Below, piece by piece: positions 1 to 7,080 of a stretch of 21,717 bases of DNA; positions within the stretch are counted from its first letter, which is position 1; each line of letters begins with the position of its first letter. Source of the DNA: Candidatus Omnitrophota bacterium (lineage in GTDB: Bacteria; Omnitrophota; Gorgyraeia; Zapsychrales; Fredricksoniimonadaceae); NCBI GenBank assembly GCA_023247575.1, contig JAHFGE010000013.1:1-21717 (forward strand). Reading direction: 5' to 3'. Both the position numbers and the translations under genes were made by a program. The notes under the pieces are model-generated. The model had not been told where the DNA came from, did not search any database, and was given only the letters and a program-made list of their open reading frames with translations.

Positions 1-1655
1 GGTCTGACCCGCGGCTTTTAGAAATGGCCAAACACCTCTCCGATGAACAAATTCAAAAGATGCGCCGCGGCGGCCATGACCCGGAAAAAGTTTATGCCGC
101 CTACAAGGCCGCCGTCGAATACAAAGGCGCTCCCACAGTCGTTATCGCCAAAACCATCAAAGGTTACGGCCTGGGGGAAAGTGGCGAGGGCAAGAACATT
201 ACCCACCAGCAAAAGAAGCTCAATGAACAAGAGCTGAAAGAATTCCGTACCCGCTTTAATATCCCCATTTCCGACGCAGAAGGAGCTAAAGCCTCCTTTT
301 ATCGCCCGGCCGAGGATTCTGCAGAAATGAAGTATTTGCATGAGCACCGCAAAGCGTTAGGCGGATACTTGCCGCAACGACGTACCCAGATCACTCCTTT
401 ACAAGCACCGGCCGAAGGCCTCTTTGAAGAATTTTACAAAGGCACCGAAGGCCGGCCGGTTTCAACCACCATGGCTTATGTACGTGTGTTGTCCAAATTG
501 CTGCGCGATGAAAAAATAGGCAAACTGGTTGTGCCCATCATCCCTGATGAAGCCCGTACTTTTGGTATGGAAGGACTGTTTCGCCAGGTGGGTATTTATT
601 CCCACGTCGGACAGCTTTATGAACCGGTCGATTCTGAAAGCCTCATCTACTACAAAGAAGCCAAAGACGGCCAAATCCTTGAGGAAGGGATCAATGAGGC
701 CGGTTCTATGGCTTCTTTTATTGCTGCCGGTACTGCCTATGCGTCGCACAACATCAACATCATTCCTTTTTACACGTACTATTCCATGTTTGGGTACCAG
801 CGCGTAGGCGACTTGATGTGGGCCGCCGGAGATTTGCGCTGTAAAGGATTTTTAGTCGGTGCCACATCGGGCCGCACCACCTTAAACGGTGAAGGCCTGC
901 AGCATCAAGACGGACATTCCCATATTCTGCTCTCCTGTGTTCCCAATGTACTGACCTATGATCCCGCCTTTGCCTTTGAAATTGCCGCTATCATTCGTCA
1001 CGGCATTTTTCACATGTATGAAAAACAAGATAGTGTCTTCTATTATTTAAGCGTAGGTAATGAAAATTATCCTATGCCCCCCATCCCCATCGGTCATGAA
1101 ATCAAAGAAGGCGTTATCAAAGGGATGTACCGCTTTAGCCGCTCGGGTAAAAAATCCGATTTACGCGCCCACTTATTTGGCAGCGGGGCCATCATGAACC
1201 AAGTTCTGGAAGCGCAAAAAATCTTAGAAGAGAAATATCAGGTGGCTACCGACGTATGGTCGGTCACCAGCTACAATGAGTTGCGACGTCAAGCACTGAA
1301 CATGGAGCGGGACAATATGTTGCATGGCACTAAAAATGCCAAAATCCCTTACGTCACGGAATTGTTAAAAAACGAGCAAGGCGTGTTTGTGGCCGCCTCC
1401 GACTACATGAAAGCTCTGCCGGATTCCATACGTCAATGGGTTCCAGAACCCTATACAGTCCTTGGTACCGACGGCTTTGGCCGCTCAGATAGCCGCGAAG
1501 CTTTACGCGATTTCTTTGAAGTGAATGCCAAACATATCGTCTGGGCGGCGCTGGTGAGCCTGGCGGATCAAAAGAAAATCACCGCGAATATTCTTACCAA
1601 AGCCAGGGCTGAATTAAAAATTAATCCGGACAAATTAAATCCGATGGTTTCGTAA
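1..1655 (+). CDS. aceE: Pyruvate dehydrogenase E1 component, homodimeric type (5' truncated by window)
   Basis: Thiamine-diphosphate-dependent E1 subunit that decarboxylates pyruvate and acetylates the lipoyl group of E2. The frame is open from base 3 (reading SDPRLLEMAKHLSDEQ), so the methionine at base 24 is internal and the real start lies left of the window. About 550 residues are visible, matching roughly the last 550 of the 887-residue E. coli AceE as I remember it. Recognisable stretches are RRGGHDPEKVYAAY, NITHQQKK, PIIPDEARTFGMEGLFRQ, EGINEAGSMASF, FYTYYSMFGYQR, TSGRTTLNGEGLQHQDGHSH and VLGTDGFGRSDSREALR. The GDG...NN cofactor motif would lie in the missing N-terminal part. This is the single-chain E1, not the alpha/beta type. 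It is followed by aceF after 110 bases that contain a palindromic element, then by lpd, giving a complete PDH operon. No palindromic insert is seen within this gene. Confidence 0.96.
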   Translation, partial: SDPRLLEMAKHLSDEQIQKMRRGGHDPEKVYAAYKAAVEYKGAPTVVIAKTIKGYGLGESGEGKNITHQQKKLNEQELKEFRTRFNIPISDAEGAKASFYRPAEDSAEMKYLHEHRKALGGYLPQRRTQITPLQAPAEGLFEEFYKGTEGRPVSTTMAYVRVLSKLLRDEKIGKLVVPIIPDEARTFGMEGLFRQVGIYSHVGQLYEPVDSESLIYYKEAKDGQILEEGINEAGSMASFIAAGTAYASHNINIIPFYTYYSMFGYQRVGDLMWAAGDLRCKGFLVGATSGRTTLNGEGLQHQDGHSHILLSCVPNVLTYDPAFAFEIAAIIRHGIFHMYEKQDSVFYYLSVGNENYPMPPIPIGHEIKEGVIKGMYRFSRSGKKSDLRAHLFGSGAIMNQVLEAQKILEEKYQVATDVWSVTSYNELRRQALNMERDNMLHGTKNAKIPYVTELLKNEQGVFVAASDYMKALPDSIRQWVPEPYTVLGTDGFGRSDSREALRDFFEVNAKHIVWAALVSLADQKKITANILTKARAELKINPDKLNPMVS

Positions 1656-1665
1656 GTCTGTGATA

Positions 1666-1745
1666 TGTCATGCCCGAATGCTTCTATCGGGCATCTAGAG
1701 GTTACCGAAGTACTAGGTCCCCGATAAAAACATTCGGGGACGACA
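1666..1745 (+). repeat. Two-armed palindromic element, copy A, in the aceE-aceF spacer
   Basis: This 80-bp element starts TGTCATGCCCGAATG and ends CATTCGGGGACGACA. These ends are imperfect inverted repeats matching at 13 of 15 positions. Inside are two hairpin arms: TGCCCGA/TCGGGCA on the left and GTCCCCGA/TCGGGGAC on the right, joined by a TCTAGA...CTAG centre. Related copies occur at 6988-7061 and 12586-12656 in the same orientation on the + strand, with a chimeric version at 21517-21581. It is stop-free in the aceF frame and adds an upstream in-frame ATG to aceF. The layout resembles REP/BIME-like or Rickettsia-type palindromic elements. Confidence 0.85.
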
Positions 1746-1765
1746 ATGTGGTTGAAAGGTTTCAT

Positions 1766-3082
1766 ATGGAATTACTACTACCCGAACTAGGCGAGAATAT
1801 TACGCAGGGCACGGTCACCAAAATCCTGGTTAAACCCGGCGACACGGTTAAAAAAGGCCAGAGTATTTTAGAGCTGGAAACCGACAAAGCCGTATTGGAA
1901 GTCCCTTCCCCTGAAGAAGGACTGATCAAAGAAATTTTGATTAAAAATGGCGGGGTCATCAAGGTTGGCCAGGCGATATTTAAGATGGAATCCGTCATTC
2001 TGACCCCGCCAAAGACGGGGGAAGAATCTAAAACAAAAAATGTCGGGACTCCCCGGCCCGTCGTTAACGAAAGCCGGGGCGGGCAGGATGACCAAAAAGA
2101 ATCTGAACAACTCACCCTAAGCAAACCTACTACCGTTGAAGCAATGCCAGTCTCCATACATATGCCAGTCCGTAAGGATGTAGCTGCCTCACCGTCGGTT
2201 CGTTTATTCGCCCGTGAAATCGGTGTCGATATAGGCCAGGTCCCCAGCAGCGGCCCAGCGGGGCGCATTTCCATCGATGACGTAAAAAAATATGCCAAGA
2301 TGTTGTTGACTTCTCCCGGACGCGGCATGGGTGCGCCTATTGCCCAGCAGCCTTTACCTGATTTTGCCAAATGGGGATCTATCCGTCGGGAACCCATGAA
2401 CAATGTTCGCCGCAAAACTGCGGAGCATGTATCATCAGCATGGACCACTATCCCCCATGTGACTCAATTTGATAAGGCCGATATGACTGAGCTCGAGAAG
2501 TTACGTAAACAGGCTTCTTCCAAAGCAAAAAAGCTTTCGATCACGCCTTTCTTAATTAAAATTGTGGCAGCAGCCCTTAAAAAATTTCCGCCATTGAATG
2601 CGTCGGTCGACAGCGCTACCAATGAAATCATTTATAAGGATTACATCAATATAGGTGTGGCGGTCGATACTGACCGCGGTCTTCTGGTACCGGTGTTAAA
2701 AAATGTCGACCGGCTGACCGTTCACCAAATTGCCGACGAGTTAACGGCCATGGCCGAACGGGCCCGCACCCGCAAGACCACCATTGAGGAAATGCAAGGC
2801 GGATGTTTTACGATTTCTAACTTAGGAGGTATTGGCGGCGCCTTCTTTACACCCATTGTGAACTGGCCGGAGGTGGCGATTCTAGGTGTCTCCCGCGCAG
2901 TCATGGAACAAGTTTATGTTGACGGTCCCCGCCAAGGAAGCGGCGGGGCAGGCCAATTTATACCGCGGCTGATACTCCCCTTGTCGCTATCTTACGACCA
3001 TCGTCTTATCGATGGTTCTGATGGGGCTCGCTTTATCCGCTTTGTATGTGAGACTCTCGAGAAACCATTGGAAATCCATTAA
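1766..3082 (+). CDS. aceF: Dihydrolipoamide acetyltransferase, E2 of pyruvate dehydrogenase
   Basis: Forms the PDH core and transfers acetyl groups from its lipoyl arm to CoA. The start at 1766 (MELLLPELGEN) is preceded by GAAAGG six bases upstream and begins the lipoyl domain exactly. An ATG at 1670 would add 32 residues encoded by the palindromic element and is rejected. Domains: one lipoyl domain (residues 1-76, lipoyl lysine K41 in ETDKAV), a linker, a peripheral subunit-binding domain (about 141-177, VRLFAREIGVD and GPAGRISIDDV), and the catalytic domain (about 205-438) with the DHRLIDG motif at 411-417. The 438-residue length fits a single-lipoyl E2. Oddities: residues 77-109 are encoded by a palindromic stretch, and residues 388-395, just before the catalytic motif, by a GC-rich hairpin. 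lpd follows after 12 bases. Confidence 0.95.
   Translation: MELLLPELGENITQGTVTKILVKPGDTVKKGQSILELETDKAVLEVPSPEEGLIKEILIKNGGVIKVGQAIFKMESVILTPPKTGEESKTKNVGTPRPVVNESRGGQDDQKESEQLTLSKPTTVEAMPVSIHMPVRKDVAASPSVRLFAREIGVDIGQVPSSGPAGRISIDDVKKYAKMLLTSPGRGMGAPIAQQPLPDFAKWGSIRREPMNNVRRKTAEHVSSAWTTIPHVTQFDKADMTELEKLRKQASSKAKKLSITPFLIKIVAAALKKFPPLNASVDSATNEIIYKDYINIGVAVDTDRGLLVPVLKNVDRLTVHQIADELTAMAERARTRKTTIEEMQGGCFTISNLGGIGGAFFTPIVNWPEVAILGVSRAVMEQVYVDGPRQGSGGAGQFIPRLILPLSLSYDHRLIDGSDGARFIRFVCETLEKPLEIH
1994..2092 (+). repeat. Palindromic insert in the aceF linker
   Basis: These 99 bases (33 codons, in phase with aceF) begin GTCATTCTGACC and end GCAGGATGAC, so the tips are inverted (GTCATTCTG against GTCATCCTG). 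Inside are two hairpins, CCCCG/CGGGG at about 2003-2020 and CCCCGGC/GCCGGGG at about 2051-2079. The peptide (VILTPPKTGEES through GGQDD) is unlike the Ala/Pro/Thr-rich linkers usual in E2. The tips resemble common bacterial intergenic repeats of the GTCATTCTGA...GAAGAATCT type. It lies between the lipoyl and subunit-binding domains, where extra length is tolerated. Confidence 0.65.
2927..2948 (+). repeat. GC-rich hairpin insert in the aceF catalytic domain
   Basis: A 7-bp perfect stem, CCCCGCC (2927-2933) with GGCGGGG (2942-2948), encloses an 8-base loop. It encodes most of GPRQGSGGAGQ, inserted between VYVDG and FIPRLILPLSLSYDHR. E2 proteins normally run almost directly from a VDG-type turn to the PR.xLPLSLSYDHR strand, so this surface loop is probably longer than usual. 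Confidence 0.5.
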
Positions 3083-3094
3083 CGAAAGATCCCT

Positions 3095-4516
3095 ATGTCA
3101 CAAGCAATAAAACTAGTCGTCATTGGCGCTGGCCCAGGGGGTTACGCCGCTGCTTTTCATGCCGCTGATATGGGGATGGAAGTTACGATCGTCGAAAAAA
3201 AACCAAATCCGGGTGGCGTTTGCACTTACTGTGGCTGTATTCCTTCCAAGGCTTACCTGCATGCGGCTAAAATCATCTCCGAGGCCAAACACGCCTTACA
3301 CTTTGGTATTGACTTTGGTCTCCCAAAAATTGATATCAACAAACTACGAGATTGGAAAAAGGGTATTGTCACCAAGCTCACCGGTAATTTGGGTATCTTA
3401 GCCAAACAGCGTAAAATTAAATACATTCAAGGCGAAGCTTGCTTTGTCAATTCCTCGACTATTAACGTCAAAAAAACCGACGGCAGTAACGAACAAATCA
3501 CCTTTGATAAAGCCATTTTAGCCACTGGTTCCAGGCCGGCGGTCATTCCCCATTTGCCTCAATCAGCTCACATTTGGGACTCCACCTCTGCATTAGAAAT
3601 GGAAACCGTGCCCAGCACTCTTTTGGTCGTCGGTGGTGGTTATATCGGTATGGAACTGGGCACTGTTTATCACGAACTGGGTTCCAAAGTCTCGGTGGTG
3701 GAAATGACATCCGGCCTGCTGCCCGGTGCTGATCGCGATTTAGCCAATGTGCTCTTCAAGCGGGCCCAAACCATGTTTGCCAAAATCATGCTAGAAACTA
3801 AGGTCATCAAAATGGAAGAAGTTAAAAATGGTATGACCGTTACCTTTGCGGGTAGCGACGGCAAAAAATTTAAAGAAGAATACAATAAAGTCCTGGTTTC
3901 CATTGGCCGTAAACCCAATTCGGAAAATTTAGGACTGGAAGAAACAAAAGTCAAGGTGACTTCCCGCGGCTTTATCGAAATCAATGATCAACGAAAGACC
4001 GCTGATGATTATATTTATGCTATTGGCGATGTGGTCGGTGATCCCATGCTGGCCCATAAAGCCTCCCACGAAGCCCGCGTCGCTGTAGAAACTATTGCCG
4101 GCCACAAGGTGGCTTTTGAACCCCGGGCTATTCCCGCTGTCGTCTTTACCGATCCGGAAATTGCCTGGTGCGGTTTAAGTGAAACCGACGCTGAGAAACA
4201 AGGCAAGGAAATCAAGGTTGTGAAGTTCCCCTGGGCCGCCTCTGGCCGGGCCTTGACTTTGGATCGCCAGGACGGTTTGACCAAACTCATCATCGATCCG
4301 CAAACTCAGCGTATTTTAGGAGTGGGTATTGTGGGCGTTGGGGCTGGAGAAATGATTGCAGAAGGTGTGGTGGCCGTGGAGATGGGGTCCGTGGTCAAAG
4401 ATTTAAAACTTTCGATTCACCCGCATCCGACCCTTTCGGAAACGGTCATGGAAACCGCCGAAATGTTCTTCGGCACTTCTACACATATCTACAAACCTAA
4501 ATCTCCCGTCCTATAG
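3095..4516 (+). CDS. lpd: Dihydrolipoamide dehydrogenase, E3
   Basis: FAD flavoprotein that reoxidises dihydrolipoamide on E2 and passes electrons to NAD+. Visible motifs: FAD dinucleotide fold GAGPGGYAAA (residues 11-20), redox disulfide segment GGVCTYCGCIPSK (C43 and C48, with a third cysteine C46 between them), NAD-binding GGGYIGMELG, second FAD motif YAIGDVVGDPMLAHKA, and the C-terminal HPHPTLSE motif (about 442-449) carrying the His/Glu catalytic dyad. Its 473 residues are the normal family length. It is the third gene of the PDH operon, 12 bases after aceF. Its last 20 bases overlap the convergent response-regulator gene, and I see no hairpin terminator between them. The middle cysteine is unusual; the typical motif is C-x4-C without it. 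Confidence 0.96.
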   Translation: MSQAIKLVVIGAGPGGYAAAFHAADMGMEVTIVEKKPNPGGVCTYCGCIPSKAYLHAAKIISEAKHALHFGIDFGLPKIDINKLRDWKKGIVTKLTGNLGILAKQRKIKYIQGEACFVNSSTINVKKTDGSNEQITFDKAILATGSRPAVIPHLPQSAHIWDSTSALEMETVPSTLLVVGGGYIGMELGTVYHELGSKVSVVEMTSGLLPGADRDLANVLFKRAQTMFAKIMLETKVIKMEEVKNGMTVTFAGSDGKKFKEEYNKVLVSIGRKPNSENLGLEETKVKVTSRGFIEINDQRKTADDYIYAIGDVVGDPMLAHKASHEARVAVETIAGHKVAFEPRAIPAVVFTDPEIAWCGLSETDAEKQGKEIKVVKFPWAASGRALTLDRQDGLTKLIIDPQTQRILGVGIVGVGAGEMIAEGVVAVEMGSVVKDLKLSIHPHPTLSETVMETAEMFFGTSTHIYKPKSPVL

Positions 4517-4880
4517 CAACCCTAATAATTCGTCTTATATCTTCGATTTCGAAAGGCTTTTTTAAGCAACCGCAAGCTCCCAGGTGGACCGCTTCGTCCC
4601 TTTGCTCTTGTATAGAATAACCGCTCATCATGACCACTGGTAAATGAGGACGCACGGCTTTCAGATCTTTAAGAACCTCTATTCCATTTTTTCCCGGCAT
4701 CACCATATCTAAAAAGGCGATGTCAAATTCCCTCTGTTGCACTATCTCCGTGGCCTCACAAGGGTCATGGACGACCGTAATGTGATGGCCGTAATAACCC
4801 AAGGTAATGTCAAAAAAATCATGAATGACTTGCTTATCATCGACAACCAGTATCTTAAGAGGATGAACCGTTGTAACCAT
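4497..4880 (-). CDS. Receiver-only response regulator (CheY-like)
   Basis: A 127-residue stand-alone receiver domain. Acidic pocket D14/D15 (ILVVDDKQ), phospho-acceptor D58 (FDIAFLDMVMPGKNG), conserved switch Ser86 (MMSGYS) and Lys108 (CLKKPFE) are all present, so it should be phosphorylated. There is no DNA-binding or enzymatic output domain. I chose the ATG at 4880 because AAAGAGAG lies just upstream. The longer frame from 4916 would overlap the kinase gene by 22 bases and add residues outside the receiver fold. It follows the histidine kinase by 14 bases and is almost certainly its partner. Its 3' end overlaps the convergent lpd gene by 20 bases. The downstream target is unknown. Confidence 0.9.
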   Translation of the reverse strand: MVTTVHPLKILVVDDKQVIHDFFDITLGYYGHHITVVHDPCEATEIVQQREFDIAFLDMVMPGKNGIEVLKDLKAVRPHLPVVMMSGYSIQEQRDEAVHLGACGCLKKPFEIEDIRRIIRVAIGREI

Positions 4881-4894
4881 TTGTCGATCTCTCT

Positions 4895-5737
4895 TTAAGC
4901 CACTTTCACCAGGCACGGCAAGTAAATGGCGAACGTTGTTCCATCAGAAGTGTCCACTTCAATGGTTCCCCCATGCTCTACAATTAAATCATGGCAAAGT
5001 GCCAGACCGATACCCGAGCCTTGTTCCTTGGTGGAAAAAAACGGATCAAAAACTTTCTCCCTTGTCTGGGGATTGATGCCTGGACCATTGTCCTTAAAAC
5101 GGATCACCGCACGGTCATGGGTTTGATCCCAGTGGGAGGAAACTTCTAAAGTGCGTGGCACACCGGCAGGCATTTCGCTTAAAGCTTCCATCGCATTAAC
5201 GGTCAAGTTCATAAAGATTTGCTGAAGATGCAGGGGGTCAGCGAATACGTCAGGCATATGGTTATCCAAGTGTAAATCCCATCTCACCCGGCGGATACGT
5301 AGCTCGTCACTGAGCAAATTCATGGCTTTTTCTAACACACTATTCACATCAACGGCGTCTTTCTGGATTTTACGGTGGCGAACCAATTCCATGAGGTTCT
5401 CGAGCATTTCCCGCAGATAGGTGGCTTGTTCATCCATCACCGTGACCGGCTTATAAAATACATCGTCCGCTCTCATTTCTTTTTTCATAAAACGCACAAA
5501 TCCGTGAATAGCGGTAATCGGCTGACTGATTTGATGTAAGATCCCGGCGCTTAAAGCAGCCAAGGCGGATTTTTTGCAGTCTTCCATGAGTTTGATTTGT
5601 GCGGCCTTGAGTTCCTTAATAGTCTCTTCCAGTTGATGAGTTTGCCGTTGGATATCCTGACGAAGACGACAATTTTTAATAGCCAACCCTATGACCACGG
5701 CCAGCAGAAGCAAACTTAAACCAATAAAAACACCCAT
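4895..5737 (-). CDS. Membrane-anchored sensor histidine kinase
   Basis: A 280-residue kinase with one N-terminal membrane segment (about residues 3-20), a coiled-coil stretch (about 25-55), then dimerisation and catalytic domains. The phospho-acceptor is H68 in AGILHQISQPITAI. The HQxxQP form differs from the common HExxNP and resembles the HEINQP group. The N box (QQIFMNLTVNAMEAL), G1 box (DNGPGI), F box (FDPFFST) and G2 box (GSGIGLALC) are intact. There is no periplasmic or PAS sensor domain, so the signal is probably sensed by the membrane segment or an unseen partner. The regulator gene follows after 14 bases, and the DUF192 gene ends 18 bases upstream. I see no clear Shine-Dalgarno; a TATAAT lies about 10 bases before the ATG. 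Confidence 0.92.
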   Translation of the reverse strand: MGVFIGLSLLLLAVVIGLAIKNCRLRQDIQRQTHQLEETIKELKAAQIKLMEDCKKSALAALSAGILHQISQPITAIHGFVRFMKKEMRADDVFYKPVTVMDEQATYLREMLENLMELVRHRKIQKDAVDVNSVLEKAMNLLSDELRIRRVRWDLHLDNHMPDVFADPLHLQQIFMNLTVNAMEALSEMPAGVPRTLEVSSHWDQTHDRAVIRFKDNGPGINPQTREKVFDPFFSTKEQGSGIGLALCHDLIVEHGGTIEVDTSDGTTFAIYLPCLVKVA

Positions 5738-5746
5738 AACTATTTT

Positions 5747-5776
5747 ATTATATACCTAAATACCTTTAAATTCCAA
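5747..5776 (-). promoter_or_regulatory. Possible internal promoter for the kinase/regulator pair
   Basis: On the - strand TTGGAA (5771-5776) and a perfect TATAAT (5747-5752) are separated by 18 bases. The kinase ATG follows about 10 bases after the -10 box, which would give a nearly leaderless transcript and fits the absence of a Shine-Dalgarno. It overlaps the 3' end of the DUF192 gene. AT-rich chance matches are possible. Confidence 0.35.
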
Positions 5777-6220
5777 AAGATCACCTGTTTTTAATTGATT
5801 CTTCAAAGCAAACCCATCTGACGCTTCTAAACAATAGCGGGCTTGGCCAGAAGGTTCATAAACCGGGCAAGGGTCTTGTACGCATGGTAGGCGTGAAGGG
5901 GCAATGGTTACAATATGATGCTGACGATCTATCCAAATCATATCAATAGGAAATCTCATATCCTTCATCCAAAAACGATAAAAACCATCCGATTTGAAAA
6001 CAAAAAGCATGCCATGATGGTCGGCCAGAACATCTCTACCCTGCAATCCTCGTTGAAGGTCTTCATCTTTGCTAACCACCTCCACTTGCACACAAACGTC
6101 TTTTTTGCATACGGAGACGGCGTGAGCTTGGGTAGAAACCGGCGCTATCAGGGTAAAATATAAAATAGTAGAGACGCAAAATTTTGCGTCTCTACATAAT
6201 TTCTCACAATTTTTTGTCAT
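5756..6220 (-). CDS. DUF192 family secreted protein
   Basis: A small exported protein of the DUF192 (UPF0127) family, whose biochemical role is unknown. Family features are visible: a GLQGRDVLADHHGMLFVF segment, the RFWMKDMRFPIDMIWID core and a C-terminal KTGDLLEF strand. An N-terminal signal peptide is predicted, with a hydrophobic stretch (ILYFTLIAPV) ending at a THA/AHA-type cleavage region near residues 30-34. Before the hydrophobic core, residues 9-18 (CRDAKFCVST) are encoded by a perfect 28-bp palindrome, so the positive n-region has been lengthened by a repeat. Four cysteines in the mature protein may form disulfides. Its ATG overlaps the stop of the M48 gene in an ATGA, showing translational coupling. 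Confidence 0.85.
   Translation of the reverse strand: MTKNCEKLCRDAKFCVSTILYFTLIAPVSTQAHAVSVCKKDVCVQVEVVSKDEDLQRGLQGRDVLADHHGMLFVFKSDGFYRFWMKDMRFPIDMIWIDRQHHIVTIAPSRLPCVQDPCPVYEPSGQARYCLEASDGFALKNQLKTGDLLEFKGI
6168..6195. repeat. Perfect 28-bp palindrome in the DUF192 signal-peptide region
   Basis: GTAGAGACGCAAAA is followed directly by its exact reverse complement. It encodes the CRDAKFCVST portion of the n-region and sits about 25 bases after the start codon. The same motif is, to my knowledge, a dispersed palindrome in several bacteria. In the mRNA it would form a strong hairpin close to the start codon. Confidence 0.8.
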
Positions 6221-7080
6221 CTCTCTTCTCCCGTTAAATTCAAATAATCCTTAAACTGGCCCTTGCCGCCGTTAGCTTCGGCATCAACTTTAGCCATGCG
6301 TTGAGGGATATAAGGATGAGTGCGCCAGTAGCTCATAGGCTGCGGCCCCTTTTTATATTGCTCTGCTAATAATTTTCCCAGCATCACACGCATCTGACGA
6401 GGATCATAGCCGGCCAATTTCATATATTTCACACCCAAGCGATCGGCCTGGAACTCATCCTCTCTCGAATTCTGAAAAAAAATCGACGAAGCCGTTAAAT
6501 TAATTCCGGAAGCCAGTGCGCCATTACGGCTGGCAATGGCAGCGCCTTCCAGGATGGTTGTCCCATAAGCTGCCTGCAAACGTTTCAGCGCATGCTTGGC
6601 CACTATATGGCCGACTTCATGGCCAATAACCCCTGCCACTTGATCATCATTATCCATTTTGTCAATCAGTCCCTTATAAACATACACATAACCGCCAGGC
6701 AAACTAAAGGCATTCATGGTATCCTTGTCATCGATGACCCGTATGGTATAAACTAAATCCTTACGATCGCAAACCGCCACAATTTGTTTAAGAATTTTTT
6801 CTACCCTTGCATTAATATCCACCTCATTATCTATTTTCATGGTCTTTTCCAACGACAGCACAATGGAGGCCCCTAAATTCATTTCCTTGTCATCGTTAAA
6901 CATAAGGGTTTCCTGCCGCTGTAAGGCCGTATTGTATTCGGTAGTGCAGCCAGTAATGAAAATTCCCATAAAACAAACAAATAATATTGTCATGCCCGAA
7001 AGCTTTTGTCGGGCATCTAGTCCGTGAGCTAGGTTCCCGACTAAAACATTCGGGAACGACACATTTAATTTAATCTTCAT
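6217..7080 (-). CDS. M48 family zinc metalloprotease lipoprotein (LoiP/BepA-like)
   Basis: Envelope peptidase likely to degrade or help fold outer-membrane proteins. The zinc motif HEVGH is at residues 154-158, in GVIGHEVGHIVAKHA. The third ligand is E209 in DEFQADRLGVKYM, the usual M48 signature, and AFSLPGGYVYVYKGL is a typical M48 strand. A signal peptide with lipobox ITGC (C45) predicts a lipoprotein. The N-terminus is odd: residues 8-30 are encoded by palindromic element copy B, so the hydrophobic core starts only at residue 31. The ATG at 7080 is chosen because it overlaps the maf stop (ATGA) and has GGGAG upstream. The ATG at residue 30, inside the repeat, would give a neater signal peptide but has no Shine-Dalgarno. 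The stop overlaps the DUF192 start. Confidence 0.9.
   Translation of the reverse strand: MKIKLNVSFPNVLVGNLAHGLDARQKLSGMTILFVCFMGIFITGCTTEYNTALQRQETLMFNDDKEMNLGASIVLSLEKTMKIDNEVDINARVEKILKQIVAVCDRKDLVYTIRVIDDKDTMNAFSLPGGYVYVYKGLIDKMDNDDQVAGVIGHEVGHIVAKHALKRLQAAYGTTILEGAAIASRNGALASGINLTASSIFFQNSREDEFQADRLGVKYMKLAGYDPRQMRVMLGKLLAEQYKKGPQPMSYWRTHPYIPQRMAKVDAEANGGKGQFKDYLNLTGEER
6988..7061 (+). repeat. Two-armed palindromic element, copy B, in the lipoprotein signal peptide
   Basis: This 74-bp copy has TGTC...GACA ends, left arm TGCCCGA/TCGGGCA, centre TCTAG...CTAG and right arm TTCCCGA/TCGGGAA. Compensatory changes in the right arm keep it paired. It lies inside the M48 protease gene and is translated without a stop as SFPNVLVGNLAHGLDARQ and so on. 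This is a different frame from the one used in copies A, C and D. Confidence 0.85.

Noticed and set aside
1670..1765. Extended aceF N-terminus from the ATG at 1670
   Set aside because: The extra 32 codons are palindromic-element sequence. The lipoyl domain begins exactly at 1766, which has its own Shine-Dalgarno.
4881..4916. Longer start for the response regulator at 4916
   Set aside because: It would overlap the kinase gene by 22 bases and add residues outside the receiver fold. The ATG at 4880 has AAAGAGAG upstream.
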